This document shows, piece after piece, positions 9,245 through 18,026 of a stretch of 64,000 bases of DNA. Within the stretch, counting starts at the first letter, position 1; the number at the start of each line of letters is the position of its first letter. Source of the DNA: JBJYIN01 sp046237015 (GTDB lineage: Bacteria > Pseudomonadota > Gammaproteobacteria > Enterobacterales > Enterobacteriaceae); the NCBI RefSeq assembly GCF_046237015.1, contig NZ_JBJYIN010000006.1, forward strand, positions 186,001 to 250,000, in the 5' to 3' direction. The position numbers and the translations under genes are program-made. Under the pieces are notes generated by a model, which was not told where the DNA came from, searched no databases, and saw only the letters and a program-made list of their open reading frames with translations.

Positions 9245-10602
9245 TTCGATGGCGCTTTTCTCCGCGTAGCTCATTTGCCCGGACGCTATTACTGATTGTG
9301 ACGCTGTTATTTGTCAGCCTGGTGACCACCTATCTGGTGGTACTGAATTTCGCGATATTGCCGAGTTTACAGCAGTTTAATAAGGTACTCGCGTACGAAG
9401 TCAGAATGCTGATGACTGATAGCCTGCAATTGGAAGATGGTACGACGCTTGAGGTACCACCGGCGTTTCGGCGTGAGATTTACCGCGAACTGGGTATATC
9501 GTTATACACCAACGCGGCGGCGGAGGAGAGCGGTCTGAGGTGGGCTCAACACTATAAGTTTTTGAGTCAACAGATGGCCCAACAACTGGGGGGACCAACC
9601 GATGTTCGGGTTGAGGTCAGTAAAAATACCCCGGTTGTCTGGCTGAAGACCTGGCTATCTCCCGATATCTGGGTGCGTGTGCCTCTGACTGAGATCCATC
9701 AGGGGGATTTTTCCCCGCTTTTTCGCTATACGCTGGCGATCATGTTATTGGTGATCGGCGGCGCGTGGCTGTTTATTCGAGTTCAAAACCGTCCATTGGT
9801 TGAGCTGGAACATGCGGCTTTGCAGGTCGGTAAGGGCATTATTCCCCCTCCATTACGTGAATATGGTGCGTCGGAAGTGCGCTCGGTGACTCGTGCCTTC
9901 AACCAGATGGCTTCCGGCGTCAAGCTGCTCGCTGACGATCGTACCTTGCTGATGGCGGGAGTCAGTCATGATTTGCGCACGCCATTGACGCGTATTCGTT
10001 TGGCGACGGAAATGATGAACAAGGATGATGATTATCTGGCGGAATCGATCAATAAGGATATTGAAGAATGTAACGCCATCATTGAGCAGTTTATTGACTA
10101 CCTGCGCACCGGTCAGGAAATGCAAACCGAGATCGCCGATCTGAATGCGATTATGGGCGAAGTGGTTGCGGCGGAAAGTGGTTATGAACGCCGCATTGAC
10201 AGTCATTTTTCCGGTGGTGAGCTGCTGGTTCGTGTCAGTCCGCTTTCTATTAAGCGTGCAGCGCTTAACTTGGTGGTGAATGCGGCACGTTATGGTAATG
10301 GCTGGATTAATGTCAGTACCGGACGCGAATTACAGCGGGCATGGTTTCAGGTGGAAGACGATGGTGATGGCATCGACCCCGCGCAATTGAAGCATCTTTT
10401 TCAACCTTTCGTGCGTGGTGATAGTGCGAGGACGACGAGCGGCACCGGGCTGGGATTGGCGATCGTGCAACGAATTATCGATGCGCATAATGGCATCTTG
10501 GATGTGAGTACCAGCGAACGAGGCGGACTCTGTGTTCGCGCCTATCTACCGATCGTGTCAGAGGTGTATGTGCCTGAGAATGGCACGACGAAAGAATCAT
10601 AA
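9241..10602 (+). CDS. envZ: Osmosensor histidine kinase EnvZ
   Basis: A 453-residue inner-membrane sensor kinase. Membrane segments at about residues 15-35 and 158-178 enclose a periplasmic domain; HAMP, the dimerisation helix with phospho-acceptor His (VSHDLRTPLTRIRL) and the HATPase domain (NLVVNAARYGNG, GTGLGLAIVQRI) follow. It phosphorylates and dephosphorylates OmpR. Its start codon overlaps the ompR stop. A hairpin follows the gene, and pckA converges from the right. Confidence 0.99.
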   Translation: MIRWRFSPRSSFARTLLLIVTLLFVSLVTTYLVVLNFAILPSLQQFNKVLAYEVRMLMTDSLQLEDGTTLEVPPAFRREIYRELGISLYTNAAAEESGLRWAQHYKFLSQQMAQQLGGPTDVRVEVSKNTPVVWLKTWLSPDIWVRVPLTEIHQGDFSPLFRYTLAIMLLVIGGAWLFIRVQNRPLVELEHAALQVGKGIIPPPLREYGASEVRSVTRAFNQMASGVKLLADDRTLLMAGVSHDLRTPLTRIRLATEMMNKDDDYLAESINKDIEECNAIIEQFIDYLRTGQEMQTEIADLNAIMGEVVAAESGYERRIDSHFSGGELLVRVSPLSIKRAALNLVVNAARYGNGWINVSTGRELQRAWFQVEDDGDGIDPAQLKHLFQPFVRGDSARTTSGTGLGLAIVQRIIDAHNGILDVSTSERGGLCVRAYLPIVSEVYVPENGTTKES

Positions 10603-10707
10603 GTATTTTCATCCGTTAAATACGAACACAACGGCTGACTTTTGCCTCGCCTATCCTGTTTACCGCGTTGATTCTGATTGCAGGGGATACGTTAAATGCA
10701 TCGATAG

Positions 10708-10733
10708 CGCCTTCCCTTGTGAAGGGGAAGGCG
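10708..10733. terminator. Hairpin between converging envZ and pckA
   Basis: CGCCTTCCC pairs with GGGAAGGCG (9 bp) around an eight-base loop in the 140-base gap between envZ and pckA. No T-run follows on either side; the position fits a shared 3' end structure. Confidence 0.55.
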
Positions 10734-10742
10734 GTTGGATGT

Positions 10743-12362
10743 TTACAATTTCGGCCCTGCGGAAACCAGTGCCGCACCTGCTGGCGCATCCGTATACTTA
10801 TCAAAGTTGGTGATAAACCGTTGCGCTAGATCTTCCGCTTTTGCTTGCCATTGTGATTGCTCGGCATAGGTATCGCGTGGATCAAGAATCTCAGGGTCAA
10901 CCCCTGGCAAAGACATTGGGATAGCCAGATTAAAGATAGGCAACGTCTGCATTTCCGCGTCATCAATGCTGCCATTCAGAATAGCGTCAATGATCCCGCG
11001 AGTATCTTTAATCGAGATACGCTTCCCGGTCCCGTTCCAGCCAGTGTTAACCAGATAGGCCTGTGCGCCAGCCGCCTGCATCCGTTTAACCAAGACTTCC
11101 GCGTATTGTGTGGGGTGCAGCGACAGGAATGCCGCACCAAAACAGGCGGAGAACGTCGGTGTTGGTTCGGTAATACCACGCTCGGTGCCGGCCAGTTTAG
11201 CGGTAAAGCCGGAAAGGAAGTGGTATTGCGTTTGGTCTGACGTCAATCGAGATACTGGCGGCAATACGCCAAACGCATCCGCAGTCAGAAAAATCACTTT
11301 CGTGGCATGTCCAGCTTTGGACACCGGTTTAACAATGTTTTGAATATGATAGATGGGGTAGGAGACACGGGTGTTTTCCGTTTTCGAACCGTCATTGAAA
11401 TCGACTTGCCCATCTGCCAGTACGGTGACATTTTCCAGCAGGGCATCACGTTTGATTGCGCCATAGATATCCGGTTCAGCTTCTTCGGATAGCTTGATGG
11501 TTTTGGCGTAGCAACCGCCTTCAAAGTTAAACACGCCGTCATCATCCCAACCATGCTCATCATCGCCGATCAATTGGCGTTTCGGGTCGGTTGATAGGGT
11601 GGTTTTTCCTGTGCCGGATAAACCAAAGAAAATAGCCACATCGCCTTGCTCGCCGACGTTAGCTGAACAATGCATGGAAGCGATACCTTTCAATGGCAAC
11701 AGGTAGTTCATGATAGAGAACATCCCTTTCTTCATTTCGCCACCGTACCAGGTCCCGCCGATCAGTTGGATTCGTTCCGTCAGATTGAAAGCAATGAAGT
11801 TTTCGGAGTTTAGCCCTTGTTCCTGCCATTGTGGATTAGTGCATTTAGCGCCATTCATCACGATAAAGTCGGGTTCAAAATTCTGTAACTCTTCATCACT
11901 CGGACGAATAAACATGTTTTTGACAAAGTGTGCTTGCCAGGCAACTTCTGTGATGAAGCGTACTTTTAAGCGACTATCCGGGTTAGCGCCGCAGAACGCA
12001 TCGATGATGAACAGGCGTTTATCAGAGAGTTGTTGGGTGACGAGCTGTTTCAAATGCGCCCAGGTTTCCTGGTTCAGCGGATGGTTATCATTTTTGCCTT
12101 TCCCCTGATCGGACCACCATACCGTGTCGCGGGTCACCTCATCACGAACAATATATTTATCTTTGGGAGAACGGCCGGTAAAAATACCGGTATCAACAGC
12201 AACGGCACCTAGCTGGGTTTCTATTCCTCGTTCATAGCCTTGTAGGGTGGGAGAAAGTTCTTCTTTGAAGAGAAAATCATAGCTGGGATTGTAGACAATC
12301 TCGCGGACATCATGGATTCCATAAGCGGCGAGGGCTTGCGGCGTAATACCTTTCATCTGCAT
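10743..12362 (-). CDS. pckA: Phosphoenolpyruvate carboxykinase (ATP)
   Basis: A 539-residue gluconeogenic enzyme converting oxaloacetate plus ATP to PEP, CO2 and ADP. It is strongly conserved with E. coli Pck. Visible are the substrate loop GIFTGRSPKDKYIVRDE, the kinase-1a P-loop FFGLSGTGKTTLS, the metal-binding DDEHGWDDDGVFNFEGGCY and the adenine-binding TGWNGTGKR region. It is a single-gene unit as in E. coli, convergent with envZ. No clear CRP site was found upstream by eye, although pckA is catabolite-controlled in E. coli. Confidence 0.99.
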   Translation of the reverse strand: MQMKGITPQALAAYGIHDVREIVYNPSYDFLFKEELSPTLQGYERGIETQLGAVAVDTGIFTGRSPKDKYIVRDEVTRDTVWWSDQGKGKNDNHPLNQETWAHLKQLVTQQLSDKRLFIIDAFCGANPDSRLKVRFITEVAWQAHFVKNMFIRPSDEELQNFEPDFIVMNGAKCTNPQWQEQGLNSENFIAFNLTERIQLIGGTWYGGEMKKGMFSIMNYLLPLKGIASMHCSANVGEQGDVAIFFGLSGTGKTTLSTDPKRQLIGDDEHGWDDDGVFNFEGGCYAKTIKLSEEAEPDIYGAIKRDALLENVTVLADGQVDFNDGSKTENTRVSYPIYHIQNIVKPVSKAGHATKVIFLTADAFGVLPPVSRLTSDQTQYHFLSGFTAKLAGTERGITEPTPTFSACFGAAFLSLHPTQYAEVLVKRMQAAGAQAYLVNTGWNGTGKRISIKDTRGIIDAILNGSIDDAEMQTLPIFNLAIPMSLPGVDPEILDPRDTYAEQSQWQAKAEDLAQRFITNFDKYTDAPAGAALVSAGPKL

Positions 12363-12581
12363 ATCGCTACTCCTTAATTGTTATAGAACTTTATCCCGCT
12401 GGGCGATCCTGCCCGTTTTGCACGTCAAGCATGGTGATGCTGATAAACGCCCACTGGGATAGGCTCTTAATAGCCATTGTAAGGCGCGAATCCATTTTAA
12501 CCGCGATAAGAATCATAAAATTAAACAAATGTATTGGGGACTTTGCACATATGGCGGGAGGCGCAGATTGGCAAATGACAT

Positions 12582-12604
12582 AAAAAGGGGCGCAGACCGC
12601 GCCC
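12582..12604 (-). terminator. Rho-independent terminator of the hslO operon
   Basis: Read on the minus strand: stem GGGCGC/GCGCCC with loop GGTCT, then C and five T. It lies about 55 bases after the hslO stop codon. Confidence 0.85.
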
Positions 12605-12659
12605 GTTGGATGAGATGACTGTTTTGATAAGACGATCGTTTTAAACGAATCTAACTATT

Positions 12660-13520
12660 TTAGTGGACGGTGGGATTGCGGATAGTATCAATATCCTGAG
12701 CGCTGAATTGATAGTGGCTACCACAATAATCACAGTGCATGTCTATTTCTCCATCCTGCTCCAGCATCTCGTTGATTTCGTCTGAAGAGAGCGTCATTAA
12801 CGCATCTGCACACCGTTCACGTGAACAGTGGCACTGGAAGGTCACATCCTGCGGGGTGTATAGGGTGACGGTTTCCTGATGATACAGGCGATACAGTACT
12901 TCATTAGCTGGCAGGGAAAATAGCTCTTCAGCTTTGATGGTACTGGTTAATTGTGCCAGATGATCGAAATCATCACGCCCTGAATGTTGTGCGGGCAAAA
13001 CCTGAAGCAGCATACCTGCGGCGGCGTTCTGTCCCTGATATTCCCCTGTGCGGATGAACAGTCGAGTCGGTAGTTGTTCGGATTGTTGAAAATAGTTCTC
13101 CAGGCAATCGGCCACGGTATCGCCATCCAATCCCACAACGCCCTGATAACGTTCACCTTCCGTTGGTGTAATGGTAATGACGAGATAACCATTGCCAACC
13201 ATGTCTTTGAGCGAGCTTCCGGCTTTGATATCACCCTGAAGGCGAGCCACCCCACGCATTTGCTGCAAATGATTGCCGTTGATGACAACCAATTTGAGCG
13301 GCCCATCTCCCTGGAGCTGAACGGTAATATCGCCACTGAATTTTAGTGTGGCGGTCAGCAGACTAGTCGCAACCAGCATTTCACCGAGTACGGTCTGTAC
13401 CTCTGCCGGATAGTCGTGATTGGTCAGTATGTTCTGGTAGGTATCGCTGACCGTCACCAATTCGCCACGAACGGCATAGTTTTCAAACAGGTAACGATGT
13501 AGTTGGTCATAAGTGGCCAT
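12660..13520 (-). CDS. hslO: Redox-regulated chaperone Hsp33
   Basis: A 286-residue cytoplasmic holdase activated by oxidation. The C-terminal zinc-binding redox switch has a CxC pair (FQCHCSRERC) and a CxxC pair (MHCDYCGSHYQF), the family signature. The N-terminal beta-sandwich substrate domain is complete. It is the last gene of the leftward run igaA-yrfG-hslR-hslO and lies 48 bases after hslR. Confidence 0.98.
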   Translation of the reverse strand: MATYDQLHRYLFENYAVRGELVTVSDTYQNILTNHDYPAEVQTVLGEMLVATSLLTATLKFSGDITVQLQGDGPLKLVVINGNHLQQMRGVARLQGDIKAGSSLKDMVGNGYLVITITPTEGERYQGVVGLDGDTVADCLENYFQQSEQLPTRLFIRTGEYQGQNAAAGMLLQVLPAQHSGRDDFDHLAQLTSTIKAEELFSLPANEVLYRLYHQETVTLYTPQDVTFQCHCSRERCADALMTLSSDEINEMLEQDGEIDMHCDYCGSHYQFSAQDIDTIRNPTVH

Positions 13521-13568
13521 AATGGGTTCTCTCGTGGTGATAACAGCGATGTGATACCGGTTGTGAGT

Positions 13569-13985
13569 CTATTGGTTATCTTCTCGATCGCTGTATTTAA
13601 ATTTAATCAGGTCGCGCCGCTCTTTCTTGTCAGGGCGGCGATCGGGGTGCGGCATCGTTAGTGCGTTCATCTTTCGCGCCAGCGCCAGTTTTTCCCTTTT
13701 TTCTACGCTGCTGTCCGTTTCCTGATACAGCATCTGGGCATCGGTTGCCGTGCGGCGTTGACCACTTAGCGCCAGTACAATGACGGTTCGTTCATCGTTT
13801 CCCTGACGCAGTTTGATTTCAGCATTCAGTTCAACCAGCTTGCTCGGTTTGCCCCGTTGTCCGTTGTAATGCACTTTGCCGCCATCAATCATCTCACGCG
13901 CAATCGCTCGGGTTTTATAAAAGCGAGCGGCCCAAAGCCATTTATCCAGACGGACGGCATCGTCTGACTTATCAGTTGCTTTCAT
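13569..13985 (-). CDS. hslR: Heat shock protein Hsp15, S4-domain RNA-binding
   Basis: A 138-residue protein with an N-terminal S4 RNA-binding fold (VRLDKWLWAARFYKTRAIAREMI) and a basic C-terminal tail. In E. coli Hsp15 binds free 50S subunits carrying nascent chains and recycles them. AGGAGGAGG precedes the ATG. It is in the leftward operon with yrfG and hslO, as in E. coli. Confidence 0.97.
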   Translation of the reverse strand: MKATDKSDDAVRLDKWLWAARFYKTRAIAREMIDGGKVHYNGQRGKPSKLVELNAEIKLRQGNDERTVIVLALSGQRRTATDAQMLYQETDSSVEKREKLALARKMNALTMPHPDRRPDKKERRDLIKFKYSDREDNQ

Positions 13986-14038
13986 TATGCCTCCTCCTGT
14001 TACAGCCTCATGACGTGCTGTCAGCGTGTCTCTACCGC

Positions 14039-14725
14039 TTAGCTACACAGAATCGAACGGTGCAGTGATGGCAAAAGCGTCAGGTAATCATTCATCGCCG
14101 GATGATGTTGGAATGATTTTTCCTGTTGACTGGAATCTGGGTTGCTGACGCCCAGACAATAACGAATACCAAATGTTTTCGCGGCATCCAAAATCGGTTC
14201 ACTGTCGTCAACAAATAACGTTCTGGTCGGGTCAAACTGAGTTTGTTGCTGTACGGCCTGCCATAATCGCTGATTTTCTTTCGGATACCCATAAGTGTGG
14301 GTGGAAAGCAATAAATCAAGGTGCTGATCCAAACCGGTATGTTCTATTTTCACCGCCAAACTATGTGGGTGGGCGTTCGTTAACAGGATGGTCTGTTTTT
14401 TATGCTTACGCAGTGCGTCTAAAAAGGGCGTGGTGTCTTCACGCAGGCGAGCGCGGGAACCGATATCTGTCGTCATTTGATAGATATCTAATCCTAGTCG
14501 TTCGCTCCAGTAATCAAAACAGTACCAGTTCAACGTATGTTGGACGGCCTGATATTCCTGCGTGATCAGTTGCTTGGCATGTTCAAGACTTACACCGCGT
14601 TTGTTACTGATAGATTGTGGTACGAGTTGCAGCCAAAAATAATTGTCAAAGGCGAGATCCAGTAACGTGCCATCCATATCAAGGATGACCGTATCAATAT
14701 TGGACCAATCGAAGTCGGGGGCCAT
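14039..14725 (-). CDS. yrfG: HAD-family GMP/IMP nucleotidase YrfG
   Basis: A 228-residue haloacid dehalogenase-like phosphatase. HAD motif I is LDMDGTLLDL, motif II is LLTNAHPHS, and motifs III/IV are YPKENQ and LFVDDSEPILDAA. It follows E. coli YrfG, reported to act on purine nucleoside monophosphates. The start at 14725 is supported by GGAG five bases upstream. It lies 10 bases downstream of igaA and is probably cotranscribed. Confidence 0.94.
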   Translation of the reverse strand: MAPDFDWSNIDTVILDMDGTLLDLAFDNYFWLQLVPQSISNKRGVSLEHAKQLITQEYQAVQHTLNWYCFDYWSERLGLDIYQMTTDIGSRARLREDTTPFLDALRKHKKQTILLTNAHPHSLAVKIEHTGLDQHLDLLLSTHTYGYPKENQRLWQAVQQQTQFDPTRTLFVDDSEPILDAAKTFGIRYCLGVSNPDSSQQEKSFQHHPAMNDYLTLLPSLHRSILCS

Positions 14726-14735
14726 AAATACTCCA

Positions 14736-16874
14736 TCAAGGCAGGAGTGCGTGATTGCGCTGAGCGGTTCCTGTCATATTAAAACGTTTTGCATAGTAAT
14801 ACTGGATACTGGTGATCCGTTGTTTACTCTTACGTATTTTGAACCAAAAAAGTACAAGATTGACGAGGAAAATAACGGAAAACAGGAGCAAAAGCAGACA
14901 ACTTCCCAGATAACGCCAGAGCGTAATGACGTCTGGCTCGCTATGAAGGCTAATATGTTGTGTACCGTTAGCATCGGTATTGAGTTGCGTGATGACGCCA
15001 GCGGCATTAAACGGCGTGTGTAGTAGCATGGCGGATAAACGTTGCAACTCCTGCCACTGATCGGATGCACGATATTCATTGAGTGGCATAGGAGGAAGAG
15101 GATGGCTCACGAATTGATGCCCTTCATCGCTGCGAATAAAGAACCCTCCCGGCGGTGGGCTATTCAGCGAGTCTGCTGCGCTATTGATTTCCTGATAAAA
15201 GAAAAACTCAGTGGAGCTATTGACGAGGGACTCAAGTGTTTCCGCGCTGACGGGACGGAGCAATACGTTCATGCCCTTTAATGCCCCCGAGTTTGCCCGT
15301 CTGACCAGCATGTCCCAGGTTTTTACATTACCCAGATTGGTGAGAGCGTTTTTTAGTCGGGCACAGTCACTTTCCTGCTCACAAAGTGCCTCGGTTTTCA
15401 GTACGATATCAGAAAAATTATTGAGTAAAATCATGCCTGATTTCTGGATGGCCGAAGCAAGTTGTGAATTGACCTGACCCTCTTTATCCGTTGATGGATG
15501 TAGCTGACTATTTACCGTCTTTAGCAAAGCGGATGCTTTTTCAATGATGTCAGATTCAGGGAGGGGGAGTGGTTCCGCTTTATTCCAGTAAATTGCCGAG
15601 CAGTCAAAAGGGGCAAAGGCATAATTTTGCGACGCAGCGGTAGGATAAACACTGGTTGGAACGTAACACATACCCGCCCCTGTGATTTCCAGCATATCAC
15701 CGACTTTGAGCTGCATTTTTTCCAGTTCTTCCACCTGAGTGACATTGATACGCTGTGCGCCATGAACCCATGCCATGCTGAGTTTCAAAGGGAGTTCCAG
15801 CGGAACATAGGTAATTAAGAGTATCAGGCTGAGGAGCGAGCCGGCCGCGAGGAGTAAATTTCTTCCCCACCGCTGTAAAGGAAAGTATTTCACCTCATTA
15901 TGCAGTGACAGGTGTTCACCTTGCCGGATCACTTGTCGATTCAAATAGATATCAACATCGGTTTTTTGCCCGAGATCGTGAGCGATATAGGGTTGCCAAT
16001 GTGGGGGATAAATCAGATCGATATTTCCAAGAGAAACATTGCCCAATGGGCCTTGGTTTGATTCGCCAAACAGGCCGAGGCTTCGCGGAGTGCCGTGTAA
16101 ACAGTGCACATCTTGCAGTTCTTTTTCTGAAGGTTGGCGAAACCACTGCCAGATACTCCAGGCGGCGAGCAGGGTAGCTGAGCCGATGAGCCAGGGGAGC
16201 AAGGTAATGGGGCTGTTCAGGCTGATGAACAGCAGTAAAAATGACAGGCATAGCAGCGCGGCTTCTTTCAATCCGGATGCATGATGAATCGCTCGCTCTT
16301 CTCTGGTTTCCTTGCGAATCGTAACCAGTTCCGCGTTTTCATTGCTTTCCTGACTGATCGAAGCATTAGGTACCGGAATATCGGGTGGGGAAATAACGTC
16401 GAGGTTGTTGATACACTCAGAAAGTAAGTGCCCATTGAGTGAAATGACTAACGGAATTGAACGGGTTTTGAGAAGTTCAACGTTGTTGTGTTCGGTAATG
16501 TATTGTTCCCAGCAAGGAGGGAGATGAATTTCTTGCGCATCAATATAATAACGCCACTTATTTTGGGCATCAGTACTTAGACCATAACGTGTGATGGTAT
16601 GCGTAATCGGGTACACACGATTGCTTTGTAATAAGCGAGGAAGTCGCGGTTGCGTGTTCGGGGGATCGAGCGGTGCCGTTTTCTGCGTGTTTTCCTGAGC
16701 AAGATACAGCTCAACGACCCGTCGCTCTTCCTGTGTCAGTTGGCGAGGTAACGATTGCGTGGCAGGCGATGGCGTCGTGAATGACAAGCGTGCACGCATA
16801 CGGTAAACCACAAAAACACCAACGGCGATTAGACAGGCAAACAATATCGCCAAGATGGTAAATATTGTGCTCAT
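14736..16874 (-). CDS. igaA: IgaA inner-membrane inhibitor of the Rcs phosphorelay
   Basis: A 712-residue homologue of E. coli YrfF / Salmonella IgaA / Proteus UmoB. It has membrane segments near the N-terminus (about 5-25), two in the middle (about 200-240), one near 340-360 and one near 645-670, with a large periplasmic domain between the last two. IgaA restrains RcsD and is essential in many enterobacteria. The start MSTIFTI at 16874 matches E. coli and has GGAG five bases upstream; the longer reading frame lacks this. Conserved blocks include RYYIDAQEIHLPPCWEQYI and GTGMCYVP-like sequence. Confidence 0.95.
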   Translation of the reverse strand: MSTIFTILAILFACLIAVGVFVVYRMRARLSFTTPSPATQSLPRQLTQEERRVVELYLAQENTQKTAPLDPPNTQPRLPRLLQSNRVYPITHTITRYGLSTDAQNKWRYYIDAQEIHLPPCWEQYITEHNNVELLKTRSIPLVISLNGHLLSECINNLDVISPPDIPVPNASISQESNENAELVTIRKETREERAIHHASGLKEAALLCLSFLLLFISLNSPITLLPWLIGSATLLAAWSIWQWFRQPSEKELQDVHCLHGTPRSLGLFGESNQGPLGNVSLGNIDLIYPPHWQPYIAHDLGQKTDVDIYLNRQVIRQGEHLSLHNEVKYFPLQRWGRNLLLAAGSLLSLILLITYVPLELPLKLSMAWVHGAQRINVTQVEELEKMQLKVGDMLEITGAGMCYVPTSVYPTAASQNYAFAPFDCSAIYWNKAEPLPLPESDIIEKASALLKTVNSQLHPSTDKEGQVNSQLASAIQKSGMILLNNFSDIVLKTEALCEQESDCARLKNALTNLGNVKTWDMLVRRANSGALKGMNVLLRPVSAETLESLVNSSTEFFFYQEINSAADSLNSPPPGGFFIRSDEGHQFVSHPLPPMPLNEYRASDQWQELQRLSAMLLHTPFNAAGVITQLNTDANGTQHISLHSEPDVITLWRYLGSCLLLLLFSVIFLVNLVLFWFKIRKSKQRITSIQYYYAKRFNMTGTAQRNHALLP

Positions 16875-17305
16875 CTCGTCTCCATTCCAAAACAACCTGC
16901 TCCTTGTGGCCGGAGTTTAACAAACTTATGCAATTGATGATAACCCGTATCGTCTTGTTTTCTGAGATTAATACTGAAAAGCAATGAGAACTGACTGCGC
17001 AAGGAGAGAATAGTAACAAGCAGGAGAAGCTGACTAAAATAAGGATCGTCTGATTTTTTTCTAATGTGTTGACTTTTGTAGGGACATTTTAAACATTGTG
17101 TAATGTATGTAAGTTGTTGCAAAAAAGTAATTCATGATTGGCAATAGTTGCAGAGAAAGTGCCGTTAACGCACAATGTGAGCAAGATCAAAAAAGGATAT
17201 TACGTTCCCTTTTCATTAGCGACGCACCAGTATAAATGGCAGGATGCCTGCCATATGGGTTGAATCAGGGTGTCGTTCTGGTCGTAATATTTTTACGAGG
17301 CCATT
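16875..17305. promoter_or_regulatory. Divergent igaA/nudE regulatory region with class I-like CRP site
   Basis: About 430 bases without a gene. A CRP-like site, TGTGA-GCAAGA-TCAAA (17176-17191), matches the TGTGA-N6-TCACA consensus at nine of ten positions. A -10 element TATAAA lies at 17231-17236 with a poor -35. The inferred start near 17243 puts the CRP centre about 60 bases upstream, a class I position. This reads toward nudE. Nothing convincing was seen for igaA. Confidence 0.55.
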
Positions 17306-17863
17306 ATGAGTCATAACCTGAAAACCCCAAAAATTCTCAAAGTAGAAACTATCGCGCGTTCACGCCTCTTTAATGTTGAATCTATCGATTTGGAATTTAG
17401 TAACGGTGTGAGACGGGTGTATGAACGAATGCGCCCCTCCGAACGTCAGGCCGTGATGATTGTCCCCATTATTGATAATGAGCTGTTGCTGATCCGCGAG
17501 TATGCTGTGGGGATCGAGCAATATGAGCTCGGATTTCCAAAAGGGCTGATTGATCCTGGTGAAACGATCTTTGAAGCGGCGAATCGTGAATTGATGGAAG
17601 AAGTTGGGTTCGGGGCAGAGAAGATGGAATTGCTGGCAACATTGACGATGGCACCTTCCTATTTTTCCAGTCAGATGAATATTGTGGTGGCGCGTGGTTT
17701 ATATCCACAGAAGTTGGAAGGTGACGAACCCGAACCGATGCCACAGGTACGTTGGTCGTTAGATAACATGATGTCATTGCTACAACAGCCTGACTTTCGC
17801 GAAGCGCGTAATGTCAGTGCACTATTTCTGACGAGAGATTGGCTGAACCGTTCGTCACGTTGA
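17306..17863 (+). CDS. nudE: ADP compounds hydrolase NudE (Nudix)
   Basis: A 185-residue Nudix hydrolase that in E. coli cleaves ADP-ribose, Ap3A and NADH. The Nudix box is complete: GLIDPGETIFEAANRELMEEVG. It starts at the ATG at 17306 (MSHNLKTPKIL). A CRP-like site and TATAAA element precede it. It converges with mrcA, as in E. coli. Confidence 0.97.
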   Translation: MSHNLKTPKILKVETIARSRLFNVESIDLEFSNGVRRVYERMRPSERQAVMIVPIIDNELLLIREYAVGIEQYELGFPKGLIDPGETIFEAANRELMEEVGFGAEKMELLATLTMAPSYFSSQMNIVVARGLYPQKLEGDEPEPMPQVRWSLDNMMSLLQQPDFREARNVSALFLTRDWLNRSSR

Positions 17864-17930
17864 TGGAAGGATAAACATTCCCAATGTTGATGCCAGCCCC
17901 CCCTTGTTAAGGGAGAGGCTGAAAGAGGGT

Positions 17931-17999
17931 AATAGCGGAAAAGTTGTCAACCGGTTTGCCTGTAACCTCAGGCTCACGACTTTTGGTTCTTCCGCTATT
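17931..17999. terminator. Long imperfect hairpin between converging nudE and mrcA
   Basis: The outer arms AATAGCGGAA (17931-17940) and TTCCGCTATT (17990-17999) pair perfectly over 10 bp. Just inside, AAAGTTGT and ACGACTTT pair with one wobble, leaving a terminal loop of about 25 bases. It could be a bidirectional 3' end structure or a small repeat element. Confidence 0.5.
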
Positions 18000-18026
18000 T
18001 CGCCACATGATCAGAACAATTCATCA

